From contig CBDFLD010000008.1 of assembly GCA_965249005.1 (NCBI GenBank), positions 1-64,000 of the forward strand: a stretch of 64,000 nt of DNA. Reading direction: 5' to 3'. Below the pieces are notes generated by a model. The model saw only the letters and a program-made list of their open reading frames with translations. It searched no databases and was not told where the DNA came from. The position numbers and the translations under genes are program-made. This DNA is from CBDFLD01 sp965249005. GTDB lineage: Bacteria; Acidobacteriota; UBA6911. The first letter of the stretch is position 1; each line of letters begins with the position of its first letter. Of this stretch, positions 8,198 to 16,627 are shown piece after piece.

Positions 8198-8413
8198 TTG
8201 GGTTGCCCGCCCTGTAACGACTACTTCCCATATCTCCTTGTTTATTTGATACTTACGTTGGCCCCAAGGCAGCTTCCAGCATTGGCAGCCAAGTTGCATT
8301 ACTGGTAGCGTTCGCGAGGGTTGCGCTGATGGCCTGCTATCGGACTGCCGGGGGAGACGAGGTGCCGCGATATCCGATCTCCAACGTGAGAATACTTATA
8401 ATTCGAGTGAGAA

Positions 8414-8809
8414 ATGCAATTGAAGCGACTAGAAAAACCCGTATCCGTGTCAGAGGATTATGGGAGTAAATTGGCGTCTTTACTTGGCAAGACCATAGAA
8501 GGATTCAACGCGCGCGTTTCCCGAGACCATCGCATCGTGGCTCATTCGCCTCCCCATGCAGTCTTGATTGCGGAGAAAGAATCATTCCCGGCCGGCATTC
8601 TGATCATACGTCTCGGGCGCGACAATGAATCTCTGGTCTGCTCCTGCTCGTACTCAAAGAATCAGAGCAGCGCGCGAGAATCCCATACCCAGAGCTACAA
8701 GATACGCTTCCGGCATGCAGCAATCGAGTTATGCAGCGGCGGCCTATGGGTTCCGACGCGCCAGATCGCCAAGGAAATTCTAGGACCTTTTTTCGAGCGC
8801 GTGACCTAG
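8414..8809 (+). CDS. Hypothetical protein, 131 aa
   Basis: Not assigned to a known family. The composition is that of a small globular protein with alternating hydrophobic strands (AVLIAEKE, AGILIIRLG, SLVCSCSYS) and a C-terminal helix ending in AKEILGPFFERV. No signal peptide or membrane segment is visible. It lacks a strong SD (only GAGTGAGA upstream) and its GC content is lower than that of its neighbours. It ends 2 nt before the stop of the convergent Gfo/Idh gene. Coding status is likely because composition is protein-like throughout, but it has no contextual support. Confidence 0.5.
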   Translation: MQLKRLEKPVSVSEDYGSKLASLLGKTIEGFNARVSRDHRIVAHSPPHAVLIAEKESFPAGILIIRLGRDNESLVCSCSYSKNQSSARESHTQSYKIRFRHAAIELCSGGLWVPTRQIAKEILGPFFERVT

Positions 8810-8811
8810 AC

Positions 8812-9945
8812 CTATACGTTGACCCAGGTTCCTTCTTTTGCGCTTTGGAGCACGGCGTCGCAGACCTTCTGGGTTTCCAAGGCATCGGCGAAGGTTGGGC
8901 CGGCAGGATCGTCTTTCGCGAGTCCTTCGAGAAAATCGGCCACCGCGTGGACGAACGTGTGCTCGTAGCCGATCTGGAGCCCCGGCACCCACCAGTTGCC
9001 CATGTAGGGCATATCGCTATCGCTGACATGAATGGAGCGCCATCCCCGAACGACGGAATCGTCTCGGTGATCGAAGTAACTCAGCCGGTGCATATCGTGC
9101 AGATCCCACGAGATCGATGCGTGCTCGCCGTTGATCTCGAAGGTGTAGAGTGCCTTGTGCCCCCTGGCGTAACGGGTGGATTCGAACGTTGCCAGGGACC
9201 CGTTATCGAATCGGGCCAGGAATGCGCACGCATCATCGATGCCGACCGGCTCCACCTTTCCGGTCAGATTGTGCAACCGCTCCTTGACGAAAGTTTCGCT
9301 CATCGCCGTTACTTTCGAAATGGGTCCGTTGTGCCACATGGCGGTGTCGACGCAGTGCGCGAGCAAGTCTCCGGTCACGCCGCTTCCCGCCGCCTTGACG
9401 TCCAAGCGCCATAAAGCCTCCCCTCCCTGCGGCAGGTCTGTGGATATGGTCCAGTCCTGGAGAAAGAGAGAACGATAATGAAAAATCCGTCCCAGGCGGC
9501 CTTCATCGATCAGCTGTTTTGCCAGCGTAACGGCCGGGACTCGGCGGTAGTTGTACCAGACCATATTGGGCACGCCTGCGTCTGCAACCGCCCGGACCAT
9601 CTCGGCGCCCTCTTCGGAGTTCAGCGCCAGTGGTTTCTCGCACAGGATCATCTTTCCCGCAGCAGCGGCGGCGAGGGCGATCTCTCGATGCAAGTTGTTG
9701 GGGACGCAAATGTCGATGGCGTCGATGTCGGAGCGCTCCACCAGTTTGCGCCAGTCCGTTTCGAACGACTCGTAGCCCCACCGGTCGGCAAACGCCTTTG
9801 CCTTCTCTTCGGTTCTGGCACAGGCAGCCTTCAAGACAGGCTGATATTCTAGATCGAAGAAGTTGCCCACCTTCCGGTACGCATTTGAATGTGCTCTTCC
9901 CATGAAGCCGTAGCCGATCATTCCAACGTTGAGGGGTTTACTCAT
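8812..9945 (-). CDS. Gfo/Idh/MocA-family oxidoreductase
   Basis: 377 residues. Rossmann motif VGMIGYGFMGRAHSNAY at the N-terminus, IDICVPNNLH, then the family signature CEKPLALNSEEG near 100, followed by the alpha/beta dimerisation domain with a Gly/His/Asp-rich catalytic region (SGVTGDLLAHCVDTAMW). These NAD(P)-dependent enzymes oxidise or reduce sugars, inositols and keto-sugars; the precise substrate varies within the family. GGAGAAG precedes the ATG. It lies 22 nt downstream of a sugar-isomerase-like gene on the same strand, and the two probably form an operon. Confidence 0.88.
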   Translation of the reverse strand: MSKPLNVGMIGYGFMGRAHSNAYRKVGNFFDLEYQPVLKAACARTEEKAKAFADRWGYESFETDWRKLVERSDIDAIDICVPNNLHREIALAAAAAGKMILCEKPLALNSEEGAEMVRAVADAGVPNMVWYNYRRVPAVTLAKQLIDEGRLGRIFHYRSLFLQDWTISTDLPQGGEALWRLDVKAAGSGVTGDLLAHCVDTAMWHNGPISKVTAMSETFVKERLHNLTGKVEPVGIDDACAFLARFDNGSLATFESTRYARGHKALYTFEINGEHASISWDLHDMHRLSYFDHRDDSVVRGWRSIHVSDSDMPYMGNWWVPGLQIGYEHTFVHAVADFLEGLAKDDPAGPTFADALETQKVCDAVLQSAKEGTWVNV

Positions 9946-9967
9946 CTGGCTTCTCCTCTAGCTTGAA

Positions 9968-11029
9968 TCATTCGCCTTCTTGCCATCCGTGGGCGTCGCG
10001 TACCGACAGCAGCGCGGCCAGGATATCGTTCCAGGTCTGGGGTTGCATCAAGACCGCATTCGGAAACATGCATCCGTCCCATCGAATATGGCGGATGGCC
10101 CGAGTGAGATCGCCGTTTTCTTCCCTCAACCAATGCCCGGAATGTTTTGCGATATCCAGCTTGCCGTTCGGGTCGTTGGGCAAGCAATGGCGCCCCGTCT
10201 TGTCGTGGGAACCCGCGCCCTTGACGGTTGCGTCGTTTTGGGCCACATCGAGGGCGTTGGTCCAGGGACGGAGCGCGCGGGTGAGTGTTGCCAGAGCATC
10301 GTCCAGTTGCCCTGGATCCTCCCAGTTCCAGCCCTCGGGCAAGATACGGTCTTCCGGGGCGTTATAGCCAAGGGTATACAGCAACGTATGAGCCATGTCG
10401 GCGTGAAAGCCGAGTGTCTCTTTCCGATCGACCAGCTCCAGCAGCTCGAGCATCCTCTTCCAGCTGTGCATGCCGCCCCAGCAAATCTCACCTTCGGCCC
10501 CCAGCTTCTCCCCGTAATCCTCGGCGATCGTACAGGCTTCACGGAAGGTGGCGGCTATCCGCTTCGTATTTCCCTCGGGATCCTGTGCCCATGTCTCCGG
10601 ATCCACCGCCGAGTCGATCCGGACGATGCCGTCTGGACGGACGCCGATATCCTTGAGGTTCTTGGCGATGTGACAGCTCTTCTGAACCTGCCGCAGGAAC
10701 TGGTTTCGTTGCTCGCTATCCCCCATGGCCGACCCACCCCCGGCGGGAGGCCACACCGGAGCCGCGAGAGTGCCTACGACTAGATTGCGTGAGTTTAACT
10801 TCTCCGCCATACCCTTCAAGTCGTCGTCGGAAGCGCCAACGTCCAGATGCGGATCGACCAGCATGAGGTCGACACCGTCGAAGCGGACCCCGTCCACGTT
10901 CGCCGCCGCGGTCAAATCCAACATCGTGTCCAGGCCGATGAGCGGCTCTGAATCCGGGCCCTTGCCCACGACTCCCGCCCATATCGCGTTGTGTAGTTTC
11001 GGATAGTTGTTCGGATGATTCGGGCTCAT
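9968..11029 (-). CDS. Sugar phosphate isomerase/epimerase-like TIM-barrel protein
   Basis: 353 residues from ATG 11029 (AGAGGT 7 nt upstream; an in-frame start at 11059 has no SD). The layout is that of the AP-endonuclease-2-like barrel: GVRFDGVDLMLVD, LVVGTLAAPVWPP, a REACTIAEDYGEKLGAEGEI segment with the metal-ligand-type Glu, LGFHADMAHTLLY with His/Asp, and a C-terminal HIRWDGCMFPN with His and Asp. Such barrels isomerise or epimerise sugars or inosose intermediates and are often paired with Gfo/Idh enzymes, as here. The four Glu/Asp/His ligand positions look plausible, but I have not aligned them to a structure. Confidence 0.72.
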   Translation of the reverse strand: MSPNHPNNYPKLHNAIWAGVVGKGPDSEPLIGLDTMLDLTAAANVDGVRFDGVDLMLVDPHLDVGASDDDLKGMAEKLNSRNLVVGTLAAPVWPPAGGGSAMGDSEQRNQFLRQVQKSCHIAKNLKDIGVRPDGIVRIDSAVDPETWAQDPEGNTKRIAATFREACTIAEDYGEKLGAEGEICWGGMHSWKRMLELLELVDRKETLGFHADMAHTLLYTLGYNAPEDRILPEGWNWEDPGQLDDALATLTRALRPWTNALDVAQNDATVKGAGSHDKTGRHCLPNDPNGKLDIAKHSGHWLREENGDLTRAIRHIRWDGCMFPNAVLMQPQTWNDILAALLSVRDAHGWQEGE

Positions 11030-11174
11030 GTGTCTACCTCTGTGGGTGACTGAACTCAACGGAAACGGCGATCCAGGACCGCGGCGGAAGCAGATTCCCC
11101 CCGCAACAGAATTTGCCGGCTTGCGGCATCATAGAGTGGGACCCTGTTCTCGTCAATGGCGTGGGATTTCTTCC

Positions 11175-11561
11175 CTAGAGACGGTAAAGAGGTATCTTCA
11201 TCTTTCGCGCACAGGCCAGCATTCGGGTGTCATAGCTTGCGAGTCGAACGGACTGGCCCTGTGTACGGAGGAACTCGATGGAAGCCAAGTGGAGAGCGTC
11301 GAGCGTGCGGACCGGAGCCGGAAACAGCTCCAATGCTCGGGACAGAACATCCGGTGCGAGCTCGAGCAATGCCAATCGCCCGATCAAGTTTCGCACGAGT
11401 TCTCCATGGGAGTCCTGGAGACGCCGTGCGTTTATTCGAGTCCATATTTCGTATTCGAGAAGGCGGCTTGAAACGAGTGTTTCATCCCAGAGACCGGCGG
11501 GCGGCGTACGGTCTTCCGCAAGGAGCTGAGCCACTGCTACCGATGTATCCAGGTAGATCAC
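11175..11561 (-). CDS. vapC: VapC-type PIN-domain toxin
   Basis: 128 residues starting at GTG 11561, which overlaps the antitoxin stop (GTGA). PIN ribonuclease features are present: MIYLDTSVAVAQLL with Asp5, a conserved Glu in LLEYEIWTRI, Asp in TLDALHLASIEFL and a distal Asp in SYDTRMLACAR. These four acidic residues form the metal site of VapC nucleases, which cleave tRNA or rRNA when released from VapB. Length is normal. Overlap with the upstream antitoxin gives the usual antitoxin-first, translationally coupled order. Confidence 0.88.
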   Translation of the reverse strand: MIYLDTSVAVAQLLAEDRTPPAGLWDETLVSSRLLEYEIWTRINARRLQDSHGELVRNLIGRLALLELAPDVLSRALELFPAPVRTLDALHLASIEFLRTQGQSVRLASYDTRMLACARKMKIPLYRL

Positions 11562-11848
11562 CGATCCTCCCGATCCTTCCGGATCTCTTCGGTGAGCTCA
11601 GTCCACCGCGCTACTGGCGCGCGGGGCGGGGGACCTTCCCGGGACAGCATCGGGGGGGTTATCCAGCCCTTCCGTACAACCTCCGCCAAAATGGCATCTT
11701 GAAGCCTTGGACTTCGATCCGCTCGTGGAGGCGTGAGCTCAGCCACGACCAGGTCGCGATCCGTCACGAGAATGGTCTCACCCCGAGTTGCCATTCGGAC
11801 ATATTCACTCAACTTGTTTTTTAAGATTTTCAGCCCAACCGCACGCAT
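11558..11848 (-). CDS. vapB: VapB/Phd-type antitoxin
   Basis: 96 residues. The N-terminus (MRAVGLKILKNKLSEYVRMA) and the following GETILVTDRDLVVAELTPP form a Phd/YefM-type DNA-binding and dimerisation fold, with an Arg/Pro-rich flexible C-terminus that would wrap the toxin. The ATG lies only 6 nt beyond a good -10 box, leaving no room for an SD, so the transcript is probably leaderless. An inverted repeat covers the promoter and is the likely autoregulatory operator. The pair sits alone between a sugar operon and an amidohydrolase gene. Confidence 0.82.
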   Translation of the reverse strand: MRAVGLKILKNKLSEYVRMATRGETILVTDRDLVVAELTPPRADRSPRLQDAILAEVVRKGWITPPMLSREGPPPRAPVARWTELTEEIRKDREDR

Positions 11849-11854
11849 AAGAAT

Positions 11855-11883
11855 AAAGTAGCTTCCAGTAGCTACTTTGTCAA
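11855..11883 (-). promoter_or_regulatory. vapBC promoter and operator
   Basis: Read on the minus strand: -35 TTGACA (11883-11878), 17-bp spacer, -10 TACTTT (11860-11855), then 6 nt to the antitoxin ATG. An inverted repeat with 9-bp perfect arms (AGCTACTTT at 11870-11878 and AAAGTAGCT at 11855-11863, 6-nt spacer) overlaps both boxes. This layout fits autorepression by VapB/VapBC and a leaderless mRNA. The boxes and repeat are directly visible; the function is inferred. Confidence 0.65.
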
Positions 11884-11988
11884 GGCGGCGGGAAGTTTAG
11901 CTGTTGACATTGCTGCGTCCCACGTCATGATCGGCGGGAAGCGTACCCGTCCAAGTGTCGAGCGGTGGCCGGACCGAGAGGAACCCGT

Positions 11989-13392
11989 ATGCGAAACCTT
12001 TTGATGATTGGATATCTCTATTTCGGCTTCTCGAGCGTCGATCTGGCTGTCACGCAGGAGGCTCCAAGCACACGGAGCAGTCCGACCTACCAACGGATCA
12101 AAGCCCATCTCGATTCCGTGCCCGCCATCGACACGCACAATCATTTGTGGCCTTTCGACAAGCTGCCCGGATATGTCGAGACGGAACGAGGCCGCGGGAT
12201 GAATCTGGCCGGTATCTGGACCTCCAACTACTTTACCTGGCTCAACCCGCTCACGCGCTGGAAGGCTGGGGACAAATTCAAGGACTGGTGGTCTGTTGCC
12301 AAGCATGACTTCGACAACGCCCGGGCTTCCAGTTTCTATCGCTATAATCTCCCTGCGTTTCAAGATCTCTACGGCGTAGACTTCGATCGCATCACCGACG
12401 AGCAGGCCGGCGAGCTCAACGATCGCATCTTCGAGAACTACCAGGATCCTGCCTGGCTCTATCACGTCGTGACCGAGCGGGCCAATATCGAGTTGATGTT
12501 CAACGATCCACACTGGGCGAGATTCGATTTCGCAAAGTCCTATCCATGGGAGGTCTTGGTGCTCAACGTGGGAACGTTGACCCGGGGCTTCCACCCATCG
12601 GAGTTCAAGAACTCGTCCGACGATCCGTATCATTTTGCGCAGAAGTCCGGATTGAGCGTGGACTCGCTCGATGACTATCTGATGGTGCTGGACCGGCTGT
12701 TTCGGACGGCCAAGGAGCGAGGCGCCGCCTGCCTCAAACACACGCTGGCCTACCGGCGCACGCTCCGTTTCGAAAACGTTTCCAAGGAGCGCGCGGCTCG
12801 AGCGTTCGGCCGTCCGCGATCCGAGCTTTCCCGGGAAGAGATTGCCGATTTCGAGGACTTCATCATGTGGCGGCTGGCGGAACTGAGTGCAAGGTACAGC
12901 CTTCCGTTTCAGATCCATACCGGCATCGCACGCATTCAAGGGTCGAACCCGATGTTACTGGTCAACCTGATCGCGGGAAACCCGAAGACGAAGTTCATCC
13001 TCTTCCACGGAGGGTTCCCTTGGATCGGCGAGACGGGCGTGATCGTGATGCGGTTTCCGCGGAGAGTCTGGATCGATTCCGTGTGGCTGCCGTCGATCAG
13101 CTATACGACGGCCAAGCGCGCCTACCACGAGTGGCTCGAGGTGATGCCGTCCGATCGGATCATGTGGGGTGCGGACTGCAATCACGCCGAGGGAATCTAC
13201 GGCTCGACCGAATTCACGCGCCGCTGCCTGGCGGAGGTCCTGGCGGAGAAGGTAACGCGGGGCGATTTACTGGAGGAGCACGCCAAAAAGATCGGCCGGC
13301 AGATATTGCGGGAGAATGCCCTGACGCTCTTCCCGCAGCTCGAGAATCGTCTCTGGAAGCACAAGGGACCGCTCAAGGCCCCGGGTCAGTGA
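11989..13392 (+). CDS. Exported amidohydrolase-family protein (paralogue of 21039-22481)
   Basis: 467 residues from ATG 11989 (GAGAGG 7 nt upstream). An N-terminal hydrophobic stretch (LLMIGYLYFGFSSVDLAV) looks like a signal peptide or anchor. Metal-site motifs of the amidohydrolase-2/uronate-isomerase-like superfamily are visible: IDTHNHLW near residue 46, FQIHTG, FILFHGGFPW, and MWGADC, whose Asp would be the barrel's last ligand. An Asp/Trp/Tyr-rich insertion lies between the first and second motifs. The related gene at 21039 shares the order HTG, FHGG[FY]PW and WG[AG]DC. Substrate unknown; an exported hydrolase or lyase acting on a carbohydrate or aromatic acid is possible. Confidence 0.75.
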   Translation: MRNLLMIGYLYFGFSSVDLAVTQEAPSTRSSPTYQRIKAHLDSVPAIDTHNHLWPFDKLPGYVETERGRGMNLAGIWTSNYFTWLNPLTRWKAGDKFKDWWSVAKHDFDNARASSFYRYNLPAFQDLYGVDFDRITDEQAGELNDRIFENYQDPAWLYHVVTERANIELMFNDPHWARFDFAKSYPWEVLVLNVGTLTRGFHPSEFKNSSDDPYHFAQKSGLSVDSLDDYLMVLDRLFRTAKERGAACLKHTLAYRRTLRFENVSKERAARAFGRPRSELSREEIADFEDFIMWRLAELSARYSLPFQIHTGIARIQGSNPMLLVNLIAGNPKTKFILFHGGFPWIGETGVIVMRFPRRVWIDSVWLPSISYTTAKRAYHEWLEVMPSDRIMWGADCNHAEGIYGSTEFTRRCLAEVLAEKVTRGDLLEEHAKKIGRQILRENALTLFPQLENRLWKHKGPLKAPGQ

Positions 13393-13456
13393 GGGTGCTC
13401 TTGGCCCCCGCATCCGGGACGCTTTCCGGCAGCGCAATCCGTCTTGCGCCAAGCAG

Positions 13457-13481
13457 GTAGGCCGCCCACTCCGTGAGCGGC
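13457..13481 (+). repeat. GTAG palindromic repeat, copy 3
   Basis: GTAG, GCCGCCCAC, TCC, GTGAGCGGC, with one C-A mismatch in the stem. It lies 64 bp after the amidohydrolase stop and supplies no stop codon here. A second small hairpin (GCGCAA, 6 nt, TTGCGC) lies just upstream. Confidence 0.85.
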
Positions 13482-13640
13482 AAAATTCATCGCCGCTACA
13501 ACCCATTGGCCTGGGAGTTGGGGGACAAAATCGGACCAAGTGCTTTGATCTAAAGGGGTTGGGGAGGAGCGACATCCCTCCGGGGGACAGACCGTAAATA
13601 TATTCGGAACCTATTCGGAAATTTTTCGTTTATATACGGC
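13482..13640. other. Non-coding stretch with G-tract and GGGGACA motifs
   Basis: No gene is recognised. The stretch has two GGGGGACA-containing blocks (near 13518 and 13581), a direct repeat of ATTCGGA (about 13604-13620) and G-rich runs. GGGGACA-type motifs are typical heads of REP elements mobilised by REP-associated tyrosine transposases in Acidobacteriota-like genomes, so these may be decayed REP sequences. That link is from memory of such elements, not a search. Confidence 0.35.
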
Positions 13641-13862
13641 ATGAGCAAGAAACATGAAACTAGCATGATGAGCTATCATCCAGGCATTCGAATTGACCGG
13701 ATACCGGTCAACGGAATCCCGGGAATAATGTTTGTAGCCGCAACCATCTTTATGTTCCTGGGCACAGGTCCTGCAGCTCGAGAGTTCTTTGTGATCACAG
13801 GCATTACAGGGATTCTTGGGGCCGGGTTCCTCTATTGCTGGCGCAACCAGACGCGCTGGTAG
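13641..13862 (+). CDS. Small membrane protein, 73 aa
   Basis: After a polar N-terminus of about 25 residues there are two hydrophobic segments (IPGIMFVAATIFMFLG and FFVITGITGILGAGFLY) ending in WRNQTRW. The pattern suggests a two-helix inner-membrane peptide. No clear SD precedes the ATG, and an internal ATG at 13662 (MMSYHP) is another possible start. It stands alone after a repeat-rich stretch and converges on a disrupted gene. No family recognised. Confidence 0.4.
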   Translation: MSKKHETSMMSYHPGIRIDRIPVNGIPGIMFVAATIFMFLGTGPAAREFFVITGITGILGAGFLYCWRNQTRW

Positions 13863-13907
13863 ACTGAGCGCGACTCCGGCTTTGCTGGGAACTGCAATGT
13901 CCCACTC

Positions 13908-16071
13908 CTACCGATACGTCACCCAGATTGGGCTCGACCAGGCGACATTTCCATCTTCTTGTTCCACCCGAACATAGTAGTAGTGCTCACCTGCTTTCAG
14001 GCTCGGCTCCCGGAACGTGAACTCCACCGTCTCACCCGATCCCGCTCGCTGATAGACATACTTGTTGTCTCGGACCACCACCGCTTCCTTGATGTCGTTG
14101 GTGCCCAGCACCTTCACGACCAGTTCGGGAATCTTCGAGCTCGAGTAAGCATCACCGTGAATGTATGCCTTGGCGCCGTCGTGGATCTGAAAGTCCAGGA
14201 TGATGTTACTGGTTGCTCCGTAGGTATGTCTCTTTCGCATGGCGTTCACGAGTCCGTCGCGCGTGTAGTCCTCGACGAGGACCATGGCGTGAGACGTGTG
14301 TGTCGCGATGTGATCCGAACTGGCCTGAACTCCGAGCTTGTATCCTTTTTCCCAAGCTTTCCAGACAAAGCCAAGCGGCCGGTAGCCTCCAGCCCACAGG
14401 TCCGTCCGATCGTTAGATGGAGCCAGCGGAGCGCCTTCGTGCTCGGCTGATGTTCGGGCTCCCTGAAAAATCTCGACGATCGGTTCCAGTTCGGCATCGT
14501 TGTCGCGCCAGTCCGTACCCATTACCGTATGAGAAGTGTGTGAGGTCGCAATACCGTTGGTTTTGCGCAGGTGTGGATACAGGACCGGGCCGGTATGGTT
14601 CGCTCGTTCTTCGTCGGTGATCTCGAGGGTCCGGTTTCCGCGTTCCGAGTAAATGATATTGCGGTGGCCGTTGGGGTACGGCAAGTTCCGTTCGTAGCCG
14701 AATAGAGTGACGAAGAACCCTGGGAGGTGAAACATATCCTCCGACTTTTCAATACGCCACCAAGAGTACTCCACGTTATCACCGGAATTGTGATCTGTGA
14801 CGAGATAGAAATCCATGGCGGCCGCATCCATCATGTATCGGTAGGAATCAAACAGGCTCCCGTCACCGGAGCCATCCCGCGAAATATCGGTATGGCGATG
14901 CAAATCGCCACGACGCACCTTGTAAGTTTTGCCTCGGGCATTGATCGTGTAGTTTCGAATGGCAGCCACCTGGGCCTGCTCCCGGGGTTCGCTGGGTAGT
15001 CTGGCGGGAGGCTCCGTAGCTCGAGGACCCAGCTGTGCTGTGGGCACAGGCGTGTTGTCAAACTGTCCGACCACGTTGGCCATGAGCACCTGATTGTTAT
15101 TGGGTGGATAGCCGAATGCCGGACCACCCCACACGCGCTGATCGGTAACCCAGGCAAGATAAACGGCACCATTTCCTGCTGCGGCGGCATCAAAAGGACC
15201 CTCATTGCGTCCGCCACTCTCGGGTATCGTGATGGGAGGTAAGCGTCTCAACCTTGCCCCAGGAGCTCCCATCCAGGGACCGGACCTTCAAATGCCAGTC
15301 ACGGTCGCTGCGCTCCGACCAAACCACCCAGAATCGCCCACGACCGTCTATCGCGATGTCGGTGCCGTAAAGATCACCCGGGCGCTCGGTAACCTTCACG
15401 GGGGGAGACCAGGAGCCTGAATTGCTTTGACGGAAGTAGACCTCGTCGGCTTCGTTTCGGTATCCGATCCACGCCAGACCGACACTCCCGTTACTTCCGA
15501 CCGCGATGGACGGATAGTCGTCTTCAGGTTCTTCCTCTGTGAAATGCTCGACTGGCGGTACTCGAAAGATTTCTATCTGAGTCCGAAATGGGTGAAGTGG
15601 ACCAGATACGGGTACATCACTGATGCGAAAGGAAAGATCACCGTTTTCCGTCTTCACGTTGAGCTCCGCATCTTCAGCAGCGCGGTAGTATACGGTAACG
15701 CCGATCGGGATCACACGGGTTGGGTAGGGGTAGGATAATCCGTGCGTGTGTATGCCGGGACCGGATTCAATCCAGGCGGTCGAGCCGGCCACCCAGCTGT
15801 GATCGGGACCAATTCTGTCCTCTTTCGCAAAGTGATGGCCACGCAGCTTTACGATCTGGCCCTTCGATATGGTCACCGAGCCATCCCACCGGGTTGCCTT
15901 TTGATCCTTGATACCAAACACGATATTCAAGGCCCGAACGGGATGGCTGCTCGATTGTGCTTGCGCTGCTACGGAAGGTGTCCTCGCTGCACATTCAATA
16001 AGACCGATCGTGCCGAAACCAACAAGAAGCGTCCATACAACAAGGCCCTCTTTGACTCTGTTTTTCATCAT
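13908..16071 (-). pseudogene. Beta-propeller/PHP (DUF3604-like) exported protein, frameshifted
   Basis: Two overlapping frames together make one gene. The upstream frame starts at ATG 16071 (AGGGGAAG SD; ATGA overlap with the methyltransferase stop). It has a signal peptide (GLVVWTLLVGFGTIGLIECA) and BNR-like propeller repeats (SIAVGSNGSVGLAWIGYR, DIAIDGRGRFWVVWSE), and stops at 15202. The downstream frame resumes propeller sequence near 15235 (PPITIPESGGRNEG) and continues into a PHP-type phosphoesterase/DUF3604-like region (GDLHRHTDISRDG, FYLVTDHNSGDN, SSDHIATH) to 13908. The shift corresponds to +1 or -2 nt near 15225-15245. The intact paralogue at 55218-57821 has the same two-part architecture. 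It may be a real decayed gene or a sequence error. Confidence 0.75.
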
Positions 16072-16616
16072 AGACTCTTCCCCTGATCCGGCTTTATCGC
16101 CTCGAACCAGAAATGAAGTTCTCGGCCCCGAATGACAAAGCACAAATAGTTTTCCCAAAACTTTCGAAACTTGCCCCAATGGTTTACCAGCCATTGCAAC
16201 CCCATCCATTTCCAAAGCTGCATCAGCTGGATCTTGATGTGACGTTCGTGAAAGCGAACTGGGGAGTAAAAGCCGAAGCGCCGCGGCTCGGTGAAATAAT
16301 AAAAGGAATAACTATTCAGATGCCAACGATGGGTGGGATCGCAGAAAGAACTGCTGTCGGTGTAGTGTGGCGTAATGATGTACAGGACACCGCCAGGCCG
16401 AAGGAGCCGGTGTGCTTCCTCTACGAGTTTAATGACGTTCTCCACGTGTTCGACCAGGTGGGTAGCACGAATCTCGTTGAAACTCGAATCCCGAAACGGA
16501 TAGGGAAGCCGATCGAGATTGCAGATTACATCCGCATCCGTGGCTAGGTTACTGTCGACACCGATGGACCCTGGATGCTTGTTATTGCCGCAACCGAGAT
16601 CGAGGACGGGGCACAT
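16068..16616 (-). CDS. SAM-dependent methyltransferase (type 11)
   Basis: 182 residues. It opens almost directly with motif I (PVLDLGCGNNKHPGSIGVD), has an acidic motif II (CNLDRLPYPF) and the family's motif III region (HLVEHVENVIKLVEEAHRLL then RPGGVLYIITPH). It is short for the family, but this compact form (start at LDLGCGN) is common in polysaccharide biosynthesis clusters. It starts 12 nt after the O-antigen ligase stop and its own stop overlaps the next ATG, so the three genes are coupled. Probable role: methylation of a glycan or lipid-linked sugar. The substrate is not determinable. Confidence 0.8.
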   Translation of the reverse strand: MCPVLDLGCGNNKHPGSIGVDSNLATDADVICNLDRLPYPFRDSSFNEIRATHLVEHVENVIKLVEEAHRLLRPGGVLYIITPHYTDSSSFCDPTHRWHLNSYSFYYFTEPRRFGFYSPVRFHERHIKIQLMQLWKWMGLQWLVNHWGKFRKFWENYLCFVIRGRELHFWFEAIKPDQGKSL

Positions 16617-16627
16617 GTGCGGTGCTT

